Counted from the stretch's first letter, positions 5,862-13,330 are shown. The stretch is 15,151 nucleotides of DNA from an uncultured Bacilli bacterium (GCA_947628765.1 CANRBD010000018.1:1-15151); one strand, 5' to 3'. Program-made: numbers and translations. The notes: a model not told the origin generated them from the sequence alone.

Positions 5862-7613
5862 ATGAATAAAAATTATTATGAAATATTAGGCGTTAGTAGT
5901 GATGCCTCTTTTAATGAAATAAAAAAACAATATCACAAACTATTGAAACAATATCATCCTGATGTATATAAAGGCAATGATGCTGAAGAAAAAACCACGC
6001 TTATTATTGAAGCTTATGAAATTTTAAGCGATGAAGATAAAAGAAAAAAATACGATGAAATGCTTAATAATCTAAACTCTAATGAAGATACTGATAATAA
6101 TGATTATGATGAAGTAATAAATAATTATTCCGAAAAAGCGAAAAAAGTTTCACAAAAAAATGCTTATAAAACTCTTATCGAAGAGACTTTAATGACATTT
6201 GATGAACTTGTATCCTATAAAAATGAATTAATTTTATCGGCATATAATATGGAAATTAATGATAAACAATATATTGCTGAAATAAATGACTGGATATCTG
6301 TCTGCAATGAATATTTTGATAAACTAGAAACCATGAAACTTAAAGCTAATGAAATGGATTTGGATAGTTATATTTTAGATATTGATGAAAAAAAAGCCGA
6401 ACTCGAACACGAAATTTTGACGCTCCCTTTAGACATTGACGAAGTTATGACCTATGTCGATGATGAAATTACCAAAAATGAACTACAACCAAAACTTGCT
6501 GATGACATTGAGCGCATTAGAGTATTTGTTAATAATATTAATTTTATGGTCACATTAAATGTTAATAGTAATAAAGAATACAAGAAATTTTATAATAAAA
6601 TTATGCTAGAAATTACCAAACGGAAAAAAGAATTAGAAAAACTGCGAAATGTCACAAAATTATTTTCTTTTGCTGATGAAGAACAAGAAATTAGTAATTT
6701 AATTGTTGATTTAGAAGAAGAAACATTAAAAATACCAAAAAGTTATGAAGAAATGATAGCGTTGCAAGATATAGAAAAAGCAAATATGGTATTTACTGAA
6801 GAATTTCTTCAAACTAAATTAAAGTTAGAAAAGATCTATAAAATCATTAATAATCATCCTGATAATGTGCGTGCTCTTAAATTAATATCCTATGCCAACA
6901 CAATTAGAAATAGTTTTCACACTAATATTGAAAATGCCCGTGACAAATTGCCGAATAGAATTGTTTTACATATGGAAACTATTTTTGAACGTTTATGCGA
7001 TTCCGAGTCAACACTTCAATATCAACTAAAGGAATTTTTAAGTTCCAGAGATGTTAGAACAAAATATTATGGGCATAGGTCCGAATTTGAATATCGTAGA
7101 TTAGCTAGACATCTTTATGAAAAATGTTCCGAACTTATTGCTAAACTGACCTCTGTAGCAAAACAAGAAAAACTTAATGATGAATTAAAATTATATCTGC
7201 AATATCTTGAACATAATATAATTGATGAAGATAAATTAGAAGAATTAGATCACGAAATTCGTGACTTGTATTATGACATTGACAATTTAGTTCAAAACTG
7301 TGAAACTAATTTATTTAATAAAACATACTACTTAAGCCAAAAACAAGATTTTTGTATGGCCCTATTTTCAGAAGTGACCATTGTTTCAAGTGCTTGCGCT
7401 ACTGGTCTTTTGGCTTTTGGTGGCGATGCTTTACTTTCCATTCCATGGTTAGGTAATATAATGCTTTTTGCCCCTTTAAGCGCTAACAGAATTAAGCAAT
7501 ATCGTGATGATAAGAAAAAAGCTAAGACTTTACAAAAAAAGATTAATTCTGATGCTACACTAAAAGATGATTATGATTTTTATTTAAGAAACGGTTTTGT
7601 TACAGGTCACTAG
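5862..7613 (+). CDS. Class C J-domain protein with long helical body and membrane-like C-terminus
   Basis: The 583-residue protein starts with a J-domain (1-67): NYYEILGVSSDASFNEIKKQ (4-23), the Hsp70-activating HPD at 32-34 and AYEILSDEDKRKKYD. There is no Gly/Phe linker or zinc finger, so it is not DnaJ itself but a specialised (class C) co-chaperone that would direct DnaK to some client. Residues about 68-495 are acidic, Lys/Glu/Asn-rich and probably helical, with coiled-coil-like stretches; I recognise no domain there. Residues about 498-542 are hydrophobic (SEVTIVSSACATGLLAFGG, then LSIPWLGNIMLFAPLS), enough for a membrane hairpin or two short segments, followed by a basic tail. GTG at 5850 is an alternative start overlapping the VWA gene, but the J-domain begins naturally at the ATG at 5862 with AGG just upstream. 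It ends with tandem stops TAG TAA. Function is unknown beyond DnaK recruitment. Confidence 0.88.
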   Translation: MNKNYYEILGVSSDASFNEIKKQYHKLLKQYHPDVYKGNDAEEKTTLIIEAYEILSDEDKRKKYDEMLNNLNSNEDTDNNDYDEVINNYSEKAKKVSQKNAYKTLIEETLMTFDELVSYKNELILSAYNMEINDKQYIAEINDWISVCNEYFDKLETMKLKANEMDLDSYILDIDEKKAELEHEILTLPLDIDEVMTYVDDEITKNELQPKLADDIERIRVFVNNINFMVTLNVNSNKEYKKFYNKIMLEITKRKKELEKLRNVTKLFSFADEEQEISNLIVDLEEETLKIPKSYEEMIALQDIEKANMVFTEEFLQTKLKLEKIYKIINNHPDNVRALKLISYANTIRNSFHTNIENARDKLPNRIVLHMETIFERLCDSESTLQYQLKEFLSSRDVRTKYYGHRSEFEYRRLARHLYEKCSELIAKLTSVAKQEKLNDELKLYLQYLEHNIIDEDKLEELDHEIRDLYYDIDNLVQNCETNLFNKTYYLSQKQDFCMALFSEVTIVSSACATGLLAFGGDALLSIPWLGNIMLFAPLSANRIKQYRDDKKKAKTLQKKINSDATLKDDYDFYLRNGFVTGH

Positions 7614-7625
7614 TAAGAAACACTT

Positions 7626-7657
7626 AAAAACGAGCTATTATATAACTCGTTTTTTAA
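7626..7657. repeat. Inverted repeat, right copy, flanking the VWA/J-protein unit
   Basis: The reverse complement of this stretch matches 4914-4945 almost base for base (two 1-nt length differences), including the loop. Together the two copies bracket about 2.7 kb holding exactly the VWA promoter and both genes. This copy lies between the J-protein stop (7613) and the divIB stop (7654-7656). Confidence 0.75.
7630..7650. terminator. Bidirectional terminator between the J-protein gene and divIB
   Basis: Stem ACGAG (7630-7634) / CTCGT (7646-7650), with inner pairing TAT/ATA. Plus-strand RNA gets a U run from 7650-7655, and minus-strand RNA gets one from the A run 7626-7630. On the minus strand the internal position forms G-U rather than a C-A mismatch, so the hairpin is stronger for divIB transcripts. 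It serves two convergent operons. Confidence 0.8.
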
Positions 7658-8328
7658 TTGATAACTTTGAAATATTCTCCAGAATCTAAATATAGTATTC
7701 CCTTTTTATTATTAAATTCCTTAATAATTTCAACATAATGATTAATTTTATTAAATTTGCTTAAGGTAAGATAGGCATAATTACCATCAGTCATCGTAAA
7801 CAAGAATCTCTCATCATCGACTTCATTAGGATCATATTTGATTTCGGAAATACGCTTAATAATTTCATATTTGGTATTAGCCATTTCTTTTATAAAATCT
7901 TCATAGATTTTATTAGGAACATAATTAATAAGTGTTGGTACTGGGAAATTAATGGTTGTTTTGGTGCCATCAATTAAAACTGTTTTTTTATCAATGGCCG
8001 AATAGAAAAGTGGTAAATTTTCTTCAATTTCAATATGCACTGTAGTTAGAAATTTTTTGTGAACTTTAGCTTTTTTGATGTATGGATCTTTAGTTAAGCG
8101 GTGTTCGATAAGCCCCGCCATATTTTGCATACTACTAGGATAGTTATTTAGTTTAGCTAATTTAATGATTTCCCACTCACTATATAAAGTGTTGCCACTT
8201 ACAGTTATGGTTTTGATTTTTAAATTATATAAATAACCCATAACTAATACAAAAATTATTATTACAAAAATTAAAATAACAATTCGTTTACTTTTAACTT
8301 TTCTTTTTTTCACTCGTTTTTTAGCCAT
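7654..8328 (-). CDS. divIB: Cell division protein DivIB/FtsQ
   Basis: DivIB (FtsQ) is a single-pass membrane protein of the divisome that joins DivIC and FtsL and helps control septal wall synthesis. The 224-residue product fits: a very basic cytosolic N-terminus (AKKRVKKRKVKSKR), one membrane helix at about 16-34, then an outside POTRA domain starting IKTITVSGNTLYSEWEI and continuing through LTKDPYIKKAKVHKKF and the beta domain (TVHIEIEENLPLFY). Length is shorter than B. subtilis DivIB (about 260), with a short C-terminal tail. AAAGGTGA lies 8 nt before the ATG, just after the murB stop. It is last in murG-murB-divIB, the order seen in Bacillus. Sequence similarity in this family is low, so the call rests on topology, the POTRA start and context. 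Confidence 0.88.
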   Translation of the reverse strand: MAKKRVKKRKVKSKRIVILIFVIIIFVLVMGYLYNLKIKTITVSGNTLYSEWEIIKLAKLNNYPSSMQNMAGLIEHRLTKDPYIKKAKVHKKFLTTVHIEIEENLPLFYSAIDKKTVLIDGTKTTINFPVPTLINYVPNKIYEDFIKEMANTKYEIIKRISEIKYDPNEVDDERFLFTMTDGNYAYLTLSKFNKINHYVEIIKEFNNKKGILYLDSGEYFKVIN

Positions 8329-8341
8329 ATAATTTCACCTT

Positions 8342-9211
8342 TTATTCAATAATTTCTTGTTCACAAATAAGTTCAATATTGTATTCTTTTTTTACTTTAT
8401 CTTTAATTAAATTTATTAGTTCGATAACATCTTTACCAGTAGCGTTACCTTTATTAATAATAAAATTCGCATGTTTTTCACTAATAGCTGCATCCCCTAT
8501 TTGGGTGCCTTTTAAATTTAAATCTTCAATCAATTTGCCAGCAAACATGGCTTCAGGATTTCGAAAGACGGAACCTGCTGAAGGATATTCAAGCGGCTGT
8601 GAAGATAAGCGCTTATACTGATGATCTTTTATTTTTTTTAATATTTCTTCTTTATTGCCATAAGCTAATTTTAAAGTAGCTTTTAAACAGATTAGATTAC
8701 TATTTTTTAAAATACTTTGGCGATATTCAAATTTTAAATCCTTATTTTTTAAAGTGACAAGTTCACCATTTTCGTTTAAAACAGTAACACTTTCGACAAT
8801 ATCGCGCATGCATTTTTTATAGGCACCGGCATTCATGTAAATGGCTCCACCAATAGTTCCTGGAATACCGGATGCAAATTCTAGGCCAGATAAACCTAAT
8901 TTAGCTGTTTTAAGTGCGAGTTTAGATAAGCTATAACCAGCATCAACTTCAATTACATTACCATTTATTAATACTTTATTAAGCCTATCTAATTTAATAA
9001 TCACACCATCATAATTATCTTTAAATATCAAATTAGAACCATTACCAATAACTTTATGTTTGATGTTGTTTTGCTTTAAATAAGAAAGTAATTTTGTTAA
9101 ATCTTTGACATTATTAGGATAAATGACCTTTTTAATTGTACCAGATAATTTATAAGTCGTATAGTCTTTTTGTTTGACATTTTCATAAATGGTTCCAAAT
9201 TTTTCCATCAT
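8342..9211 (-). CDS. murB: UDP-N-acetylenolpyruvoylglucosamine reductase MurB
   Basis: MurB is a cytosolic FAD enzyme that uses NADPH to reduce UDP-GlcNAc-enolpyruvate to UDP-MurNAc, the second committed step of peptidoglycan synthesis. The 289-residue protein has the FAD-binding pieces VIGNGSNLIF (55-64) and SGIPGTIGGAIYMNAGAY (114-131). The catalytic residues can be placed: R164 (EYRQS), the proton donor S214 (PSAGSVFRNP) and E284 near the C-terminus. It is the shorter type II form typical of Bacilli. The ATG at 9211 overlaps the murG TGA (ATGA), with AAAGG 8 nt upstream; a second ATG follows at once. The 4-nt overlap implies translational coupling to murG. Confidence 0.97.
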   Translation of the reverse strand: MMEKFGTIYENVKQKDYTTYKLSGTIKKVIYPNNVKDLTKLLSYLKQNNIKHKVIGNGSNLIFKDNYDGVIIKLDRLNKVLINGNVIEVDAGYSLSKLALKTAKLGLSGLEFASGIPGTIGGAIYMNAGAYKKCMRDIVESVTVLNENGELVTLKNKDLKFEYRQSILKNSNLICLKATLKLAYGNKEEILKKIKDHQYKRLSSQPLEYPSAGSVFRNPEAMFAGKLIEDLNLKGTQIGDAAISEKHANFIINKGNATGKDVIELINLIKDKVKKEYNIELICEQEIIE

Positions 9212-10284
9212 TTTACTAACCTTTTTAATTCGTTATAAATAATAGTCGCACTATCATGGACTTTGAATTTATCCAAATTAGTTTTTAATTCCTTAATTTT
9301 TTTATCGTCATTAATAATAGTATCAATTTCTTTAATTAATGTATCGCCGTTTAAGTCTTTTTCTTCGATGATTAAAGCGGCTTTACCTTTTACTAAATCC
9401 ATCGCATTAATATATTGATGATTATTAGCGACATATGGCGATGGTATTAAAATTGATGGTAAATTTAAAGAAATAAGCTCACTTAAAGTAGATGCTCCAG
9501 CTCTTGTGACCATTAAATCTGATACTTTCATAACTTTAGCTAGGCCTTCATAAAATGGAAGTATTTTAACATTTTTGGGTACTGGTACATTTTTAATCGT
9601 ATCATAGACATTCTTACCCGCAATATACAAAATAGAATAATCTTTATCTTTAAATTTTTCTAAAGATTCCATTAAAACATTATTTATCGTATTTGAGCCT
9701 AAGGACCCCATAGCGATTAAAATTAATTTTTTGCTAGCAGGAAAACCTAGTTCAGTTTTACTTATTGGTTTAACCATTAAAGCGCCCTCACTACAAGGAT
9801 TACCGGTTAAAATAGTTTTTTCTTTAGGTAAAAATTTTTTTGATGAAGCAAAAGACACTCCAATCAAATCCGCATATTTAGCTAAAAACTTGTTTGATTT
9901 ACCAGGAATAGAATTTTGTTCATGAATAAAAGTCTTATAACCAGCTTTTTTAGCCGAAATAATTACAGGGACAGTCACATAGCCTCCAATGCCAATTACC
10001 ACGTCCGGATTAAACTCTTTAATTATTTTTTGACATTCTTTAAAACTTTTAAAAAGACATTTAAGCGTTTTAAAATTTTTAAGTAATTGTTTTTTATTAA
10101 AACCATACATTTCAATGGATTTAAAAGGTATACCTCTTTGGGGAACAATGTCTTTTTCCATTCGATTATGCGTTCCAATATATAAAAACTCACTATTTGG
10201 TTCTTTTTCTTTGATTTTTTCGGCAATGGCTAAAGCCGGATATATATGTCCGCCTGTGCCACCTGCTGTGATAATTACGCGCAT
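9208..10284 (-). CDS. murG: Undecaprenyl-PP-MurNAc-pentapeptide GlcNAc transferase MurG
   Basis: MurG adds GlcNAc from UDP-GlcNAc to lipid I, making lipid II on the inner face of the membrane. The 358-residue, GT-B-fold protein has the glycine-rich GGTGGH (8-13), IGIGGYVTVP (97-106), HEQN (121-124), TGNP (160-163), the nucleotide-sugar site TRAGASTLSEL (260-270) and NNHQYINA (287-294). Length is normal. AAGGATG lies just upstream of the ATG at 10284. It is the first gene of murG-murB-divIB and has a predicted promoter in front. The usual upstream partners mraY, murD and ftsW are not here; an ABC transporter operon lies there instead. Confidence 0.97.
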   Translation of the reverse strand: MRVIITAGGTGGHIYPALAIAEKIKEKEPNSEFLYIGTHNRMEKDIVPQRGIPFKSIEMYGFNKKQLLKNFKTLKCLFKSFKECQKIIKEFNPDVVIGIGGYVTVPVIISAKKAGYKTFIHEQNSIPGKSNKFLAKYADLIGVSFASSKKFLPKEKTILTGNPCSEGALMVKPISKTELGFPASKKLILIAMGSLGSNTINNVLMESLEKFKDKDYSILYIAGKNVYDTIKNVPVPKNVKILPFYEGLAKVMKVSDLMVTRAGASTLSELISLNLPSILIPSPYVANNHQYINAMDLVKGKAALIIEEKDLNGDTLIKEIDTIINDDKKIKELKTNLDKFKVHDSATIIYNELKRLVK

Positions 10285-10291
10285 ATAATCA

Positions 10292-10320
10292 CATCCTTAT
10301 TTATATTATACCACATTATA
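10292..10320 (-). promoter_or_regulatory. Predicted extended -10 promoter and RBS of murG-murB-divIB
   Basis: On the minus strand TGGTATAAT gives a perfect extended -10 (hexamer 10305-10310, TGG 10311-10313). A second TATAAT lies at 10315-10320. No recognisable -35 sits at 17 nt for either. The first would start RNA near 10298, on the ribosome binding site AAGGATG (10292-10298); the second near 10308. Confidence 0.55.
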
Positions 10321-10341
10321 TTCTATGCCGAGGAAAAATAG

Positions 10342-10359
10342 AAAAAATGGTTTACATTT
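10342..10359 (-). terminator. Possible weak terminator after the ABC permease gene
   Basis: On the minus strand AAATG / CATTT (10355-10359 with 10345-10349) could form a 5-bp stem around a 5-nt loop followed by a U run. The stem is short and mostly A-U, so it is at best a weak terminator; some read-through into murG is possible. Confidence 0.3.
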
Positions 10360-10384
10360 GTTCTGAAAGATAACACTTCCCTAT

Positions 10385-12316
10385 TTAAATATTTTCATTG
10401 GTAATAATGGAAACAATTTTAGATGTATTAAATTTTCGGTGCATAATTAACATAGTAAGATAAATTACGATTACTAATATAATAAAACTTAAACATAATT
10501 CTTTAAAGGGAAACAATAGATTAATTTGAAAAACACGAATTAAACTTTGATGCAGGATATAACTTATTAAAATTACAAAAGGCACGGCTAAGAAAAAGCC
10601 TTTAAAAGTTACATATAAACTTTCGTAAAGTAAAATAAGTCTCATTTGTTTTTGTGTTAAACCAATACTTTTTAAAACGGCTAGCTCCCGACTACGCAAA
10701 CTAGTACTGGCCCAAATAGTGTTGATAATCGAACTAATTACAATTAATAAAACTAAAGCTAAAGTACCATATAAAAGAATTTTAATAACGGTGATAATAT
10801 TATTCATTATCTTATTGGCTTTTCTAACATCGACATACTCAATATTAGTGATACTACTCTTCTCTGAAAATTTAGTGATTTTACTTTTTAAATCAATATC
10901 GCTTTTCATAAGTAACATGGTATTATATTTTTGACAATAATTAGAAAAATGATTAGTGATTAAAACAACATTATCTTTAGTTAAAAAGTTGGTGATGCCA
11001 AAAGGAATTTTGTTTTTAGTTTTAAACCTTATATTTTTAGATTGAACTTTAATATCAGCTTCCTTTTTTAAATATTTTTGATTTATTTTAAGCATTTTAT
11101 TATTTTTAGTTTCGACTTGTTTGATACGGTTAATAATATATTCATCATTTCCTTCAATGATTAAAAGATTATGGTTGTGAAAATTATTATTTAAATAAGA
11201 TTTACTAGAAACTTTAGTTGTTTGCGTACAAACATTAAATAAATTATATTTATGCGAATTTTCTTGGGCAAAAACTTTTAGCTTTTGATATTTATCTTGA
11301 TTACTATCTAAAATAGTTACTTGACTATCATAATTAGGCAAAGTATTAAAATCATGAATACTTTTTAAACCATAGTTTAAATACATACTAAACGATGTAT
11401 AAAGAATAATACTGATAAACACACATAAAATAATCGGACGGTATTTTTTATGACATCTTTTATAATTGAAATACGCCAGTTTTAAAGTAATTGGCATTTT
11501 TAATTTATCTAGCGATTTATAATGATATTCATCTTGATTATGAATATTTTCAATAATATTTAGCTTACTGGCTTTATAAGCCGGAATAAACGCTGACAAA
11601 ATTACTATTAAAATCACAAAAACAAATGGAATCAAAACAAATGGTAGATAAAAGGATAATTTTAAATCTTCAGTAAACAATTCAGATAATAAATTATTGA
11701 TAATATTTAAAATAATAAACATGAAATTAACACTGATGAAAAAACCGATAAATAAACCACATAATAAGATGATTAAGCTTTCCAAAATTATCATATTGCG
11801 AATTTTAAATTTTGTCATACCGATACTTTTAAGAATACTAAATTGTTTTTTTCGTTCCATAACTGAAACCATAAACGAATTATAAATAATTATCATAATA
11901 CAAAAACTTAGAATCACTAAAATGGTAATTAAAATACTTATAAGGGTATCTTTCATATTTGTATTTTTACTAACACCATATAGCGATAATAATTCCGTAT
12001 TATAACTTATGTTTTGGCATTTTTGTTTTTGGCAAAATTTTTCTGTATAAATATAAGTTTTATCAATGTTTTTATAAACAATATATGTTATGTTATCTTG
12101 CGTAACAGCTTTTTTAACATGAGTTTTAGGCACTTTATCTGTTTCTAATTTTACATGGTAATTGCCCCTAGTTTTGATTATGTCATCAATCATATAGTCG
12201 CGAATACTAGAAAATAATAATCCGATACATAAAAATAGAATTGTAACTAAAATGACACTAGAAATAGTAATAAATGTTCTTTTTTTGTTTTTAATCAGAT
12301 ATTTTAGAGTTATCAC
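10385..12316 (-). CDS. ABC transporter permease, tandem FtsX (MacB/BceB-like) type
   Basis: The 643-residue membrane protein forms the channel or mechanotransmission part of a type VII (MacB-like) ABC system with the ATPase upstream. Predicted topology: one helix near 16-38; an outside region 39-123 with a CX4C pair (C95, C100); three helices (about 124-146, 175-205, 223-247); another at 293-313; a large outside domain at about 314-505; then helices at about 507-531, 571-591 and 607-625. The FtsX repeat motif occurs twice: ERKKQFSILKSIGMTKFKIR (154-173) and SRELAVLKSIGLTQKQMR (542-559). Such pairs export or sense peptides, antibiotics or lipids; the substrate is not evident. The start is GTG at 12316, 8 nt from AAGGA, inside the last 26 nt of the ATPase gene. 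No BceRS-like two-component system is nearby. Confidence 0.9.
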   Translation of the reverse strand: MITLKYLIKNKKRTFITISSVILVTILFLCIGLLFSSIRDYMIDDIIKTRGNYHVKLETDKVPKTHVKKAVTQDNITYIVYKNIDKTYIYTEKFCQKQKCQNISYNTELLSLYGVSKNTNMKDTLISILITILVILSFCIMIIIYNSFMVSVMERKKQFSILKSIGMTKFKIRNMIILESLIILLCGLFIGFFISVNFMFIILNIINNLLSELFTEDLKLSFYLPFVLIPFVFVILIVILSAFIPAYKASKLNIIENIHNQDEYHYKSLDKLKMPITLKLAYFNYKRCHKKYRPIILCVFISIILYTSFSMYLNYGLKSIHDFNTLPNYDSQVTILDSNQDKYQKLKVFAQENSHKYNLFNVCTQTTKVSSKSYLNNNFHNHNLLIIEGNDEYIINRIKQVETKNNKMLKINQKYLKKEADIKVQSKNIRFKTKNKIPFGITNFLTKDNVVLITNHFSNYCQKYNTMLLMKSDIDLKSKITKFSEKSSITNIEYVDVRKANKIMNNIITVIKILLYGTLALVLLIVISSIINTIWASTSLRSRELAVLKSIGLTQKQMRLILLYESLYVTFKGFFLAVPFVILISYILHQSLIRVFQINLLFPFKELCLSFIILVIVIYLTMLIMHRKFNTSKIVSIITNENI

Positions 12317-12989
12317 GTTTATCTTCCTTAACTATTTTGCCATCTTTAATAGTAATGACGCGATCAGCTATATCGGCAATTTTTTCATCGTGAGTTACAA
12401 TTACAATCGTTTGACCATATTCTTTATTATAATACTTAAGCATACCGATAATTTTTTTACTGTTTTTGCTATCTAAATTACCAGTTGGCTCATCAGCTAA
12501 AATTATTTTCGGATGATTTATTAAGGCTCTTCCAATAGCTGTGCGTTGCTGCTGTCCGCCGGATAGTTCATTAGGTAAATGATTTAAACGTTTTTTTAAA
12601 TCTAAAGTTTTGATAAGTTCATTAAAATAATTTTCATCGATTGCTCTACCTTCTAAAGAGGCGGGTAAAATAATATTTTCTTTTACACTTAAAACAGGAA
12701 TTAAATTATAAAATTGATAAACAATTCCAATGTTTTTTCGGCGAAAATTAGTTAATTTATCACCTTTTAATTTATAAATATCGATGCCACTTATGATAAC
12801 TTCTCCACTTGTAGGATTATCAACTCCAGCTAAAAGATGTAAAAGGGTACTTTTACCACTGCCACTTTTACCAGTAATGACTATCAGTTCTCCTTCGTTA
12901 ATTGTAATGTTAATATTTTCTAAAGCGGTAATTTTATTTTCGCCTTCGCCATATACTTTTGTTAGATTGTTTGTTTTTAATATTTCCAT
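12291..12989 (-). CDS. ABC transporter ATP-binding protein, MacB/LolD/BceA type
   Basis: This is the ATPase partner of the permease encoded directly downstream. The 232-residue protein has all motifs: Walker A GKSGSGKST (40-48), Q-loop Gln92 (VYQFYNLIP), signature LSGGQQQR (142-149), Walker B IILADEP with Glu167, the D-loop and the H-loop His200 (IVTHD). LADEPTGNLDS and the FYNLIPVLSVKENI stretch place it in the MacB/LolD/FtsE/BceA group. AAAGGAG precedes the ATG at 12989 by only about 4 nt, a short spacing. The gene ends with TAA after the permease start, so the pair is co-translated. I see no convincing promoter upstream; the best is a weak TATATT near 13020. Confidence 0.95.
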   Translation of the reverse strand: MEILKTNNLTKVYGEGENKITALENINITINEGELIVITGKSGSGKSTLLHLLAGVDNPTSGEVIISGIDIYKLKGDKLTNFRRKNIGIVYQFYNLIPVLSVKENIILPASLEGRAIDENYFNELIKTLDLKKRLNHLPNELSGGQQQRTAIGRALINHPKIILADEPTGNLDSKNSKKIIGMLKYYNKEYGQTIVIVTHDEKIADIADRVITIKDGKIVKEDKRDNSKISD

Positions 12990-13090
12990 TTTTCTCCTTT
13001 CTGGCCCCTTTACTTTAATATACTTTAAATGGATGCCTAATTCCTGCTTCTTTTCGTTTATTTACCAATTTTCCTTTTTTGCATCATTTT

Positions 13091-13143
13091 TTGGGCGAAT
13101 TTCACATTTTTGTATATTGATTGGTCAAATTGGGCGAATGTCA
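13091..13143. repeat. Direct 14-nt repeats upstream of the glmS promoter
   Basis: TTGGGCGAATTTCA (13091-13104) and TTGGGCGAATGTCA (13130-13143) match at 13 of 14 bases and start 39 nt apart. They are unusually GC-containing for this intergenic stretch, and the second ends 1 nt before the -35 box of glmS. They could be binding sites for a regulator. Apart from these repeats and the glmS promoter, 12990-13208 shows no gene. Confidence 0.55.
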
Positions 13144-13144
13144 T

Positions 13145-13173
13145 TTGCCTTTTTGGCTAATATCCTATATAAT
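13145..13173 (+). promoter_or_regulatory. Predicted promoter of glmS
   Basis: TTGCCT (13145-13150, 4 of 6), a 17-nt spacer and a perfect TATAAT (13168-13173). The predicted start is near 13180, about 28 nt before the ribozyme cleavage site. Confidence 0.65.
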
Positions 13174-13207
13174 GGTAGTAAGGTAAATGTTGGTAGCGCA
13201 TTTATCT

Positions 13208-13330
13208 AGCGCCTGAGTTTTTTTAAACTGACGAGGATAACAAGTATCGAATTTTCGGCGGATCTTGTTACGGGTAAATAAGGCTCGTAAGATATATTTT
13301 TAAATCAACAAAGAAATATATCAGCTTAAG
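13208..13330 (+). ncRNA. glmS self-cleaving ribozyme (GlcN6P riboswitch)
   Basis: The glmS leader folds into a ribozyme that uses glucosamine-6-phosphate as a cofactor to cut itself, after which the glmS mRNA is degraded; this gives product feedback. Conserved core pieces are all here: A|GCGCC at 13208-13213 (cut expected between 13208 and 13209), CTGACGAGG (13228-13236), TATCGA, TTTCGGCGGAT (13253-13263) and TTAAATCA (13300-13307). Helices visible by eye: AGTTT/AAACT closing a tiny P1 hairpin; TAACAAG (13238-13244) with CTTGTTA (13264-13270); CGGG...CTCG; TAAGGCT (13279-13285) with AGCTTA (13323-13328); and a 9-bp P4-like GATATATTT (13291-13299) with AAATATATC (13314-13322). It ends just before the glmS ribosome binding site. 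Confidence 0.93.

Noticed and set aside
8379..8621. 80-codon open frame on the plus strand inside murB
   Set aside because: It is antisense to the conserved C-terminal part of MurB, which includes catalytic residues, and has no ribosome binding site; it is a shadow of the real gene.
10023..10226. 67-codon minus-strand frame within murG
   Set aside because: It is an alternative frame over conserved MurG sequence; the Lys/Leu-rich product has no features of a real protein.
448..10287. Possible UGA-as-tryptophan code because of the Mollicutes-like AT bias
   Set aside because: TGA is the stop of trmD, rimM, rnc and murG at the expected protein ends, and Trp is encoded by TGG.
12784..13209. 141-codon open frame on the plus strand across the ABC ATPase start and the intergenic gap
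   Set aside because: Its first half is antisense to the ATPase Walker A region, and the rest covers the glmS promoter; the Phe/Ser-rich product looks like a translated AT-rich spacer.
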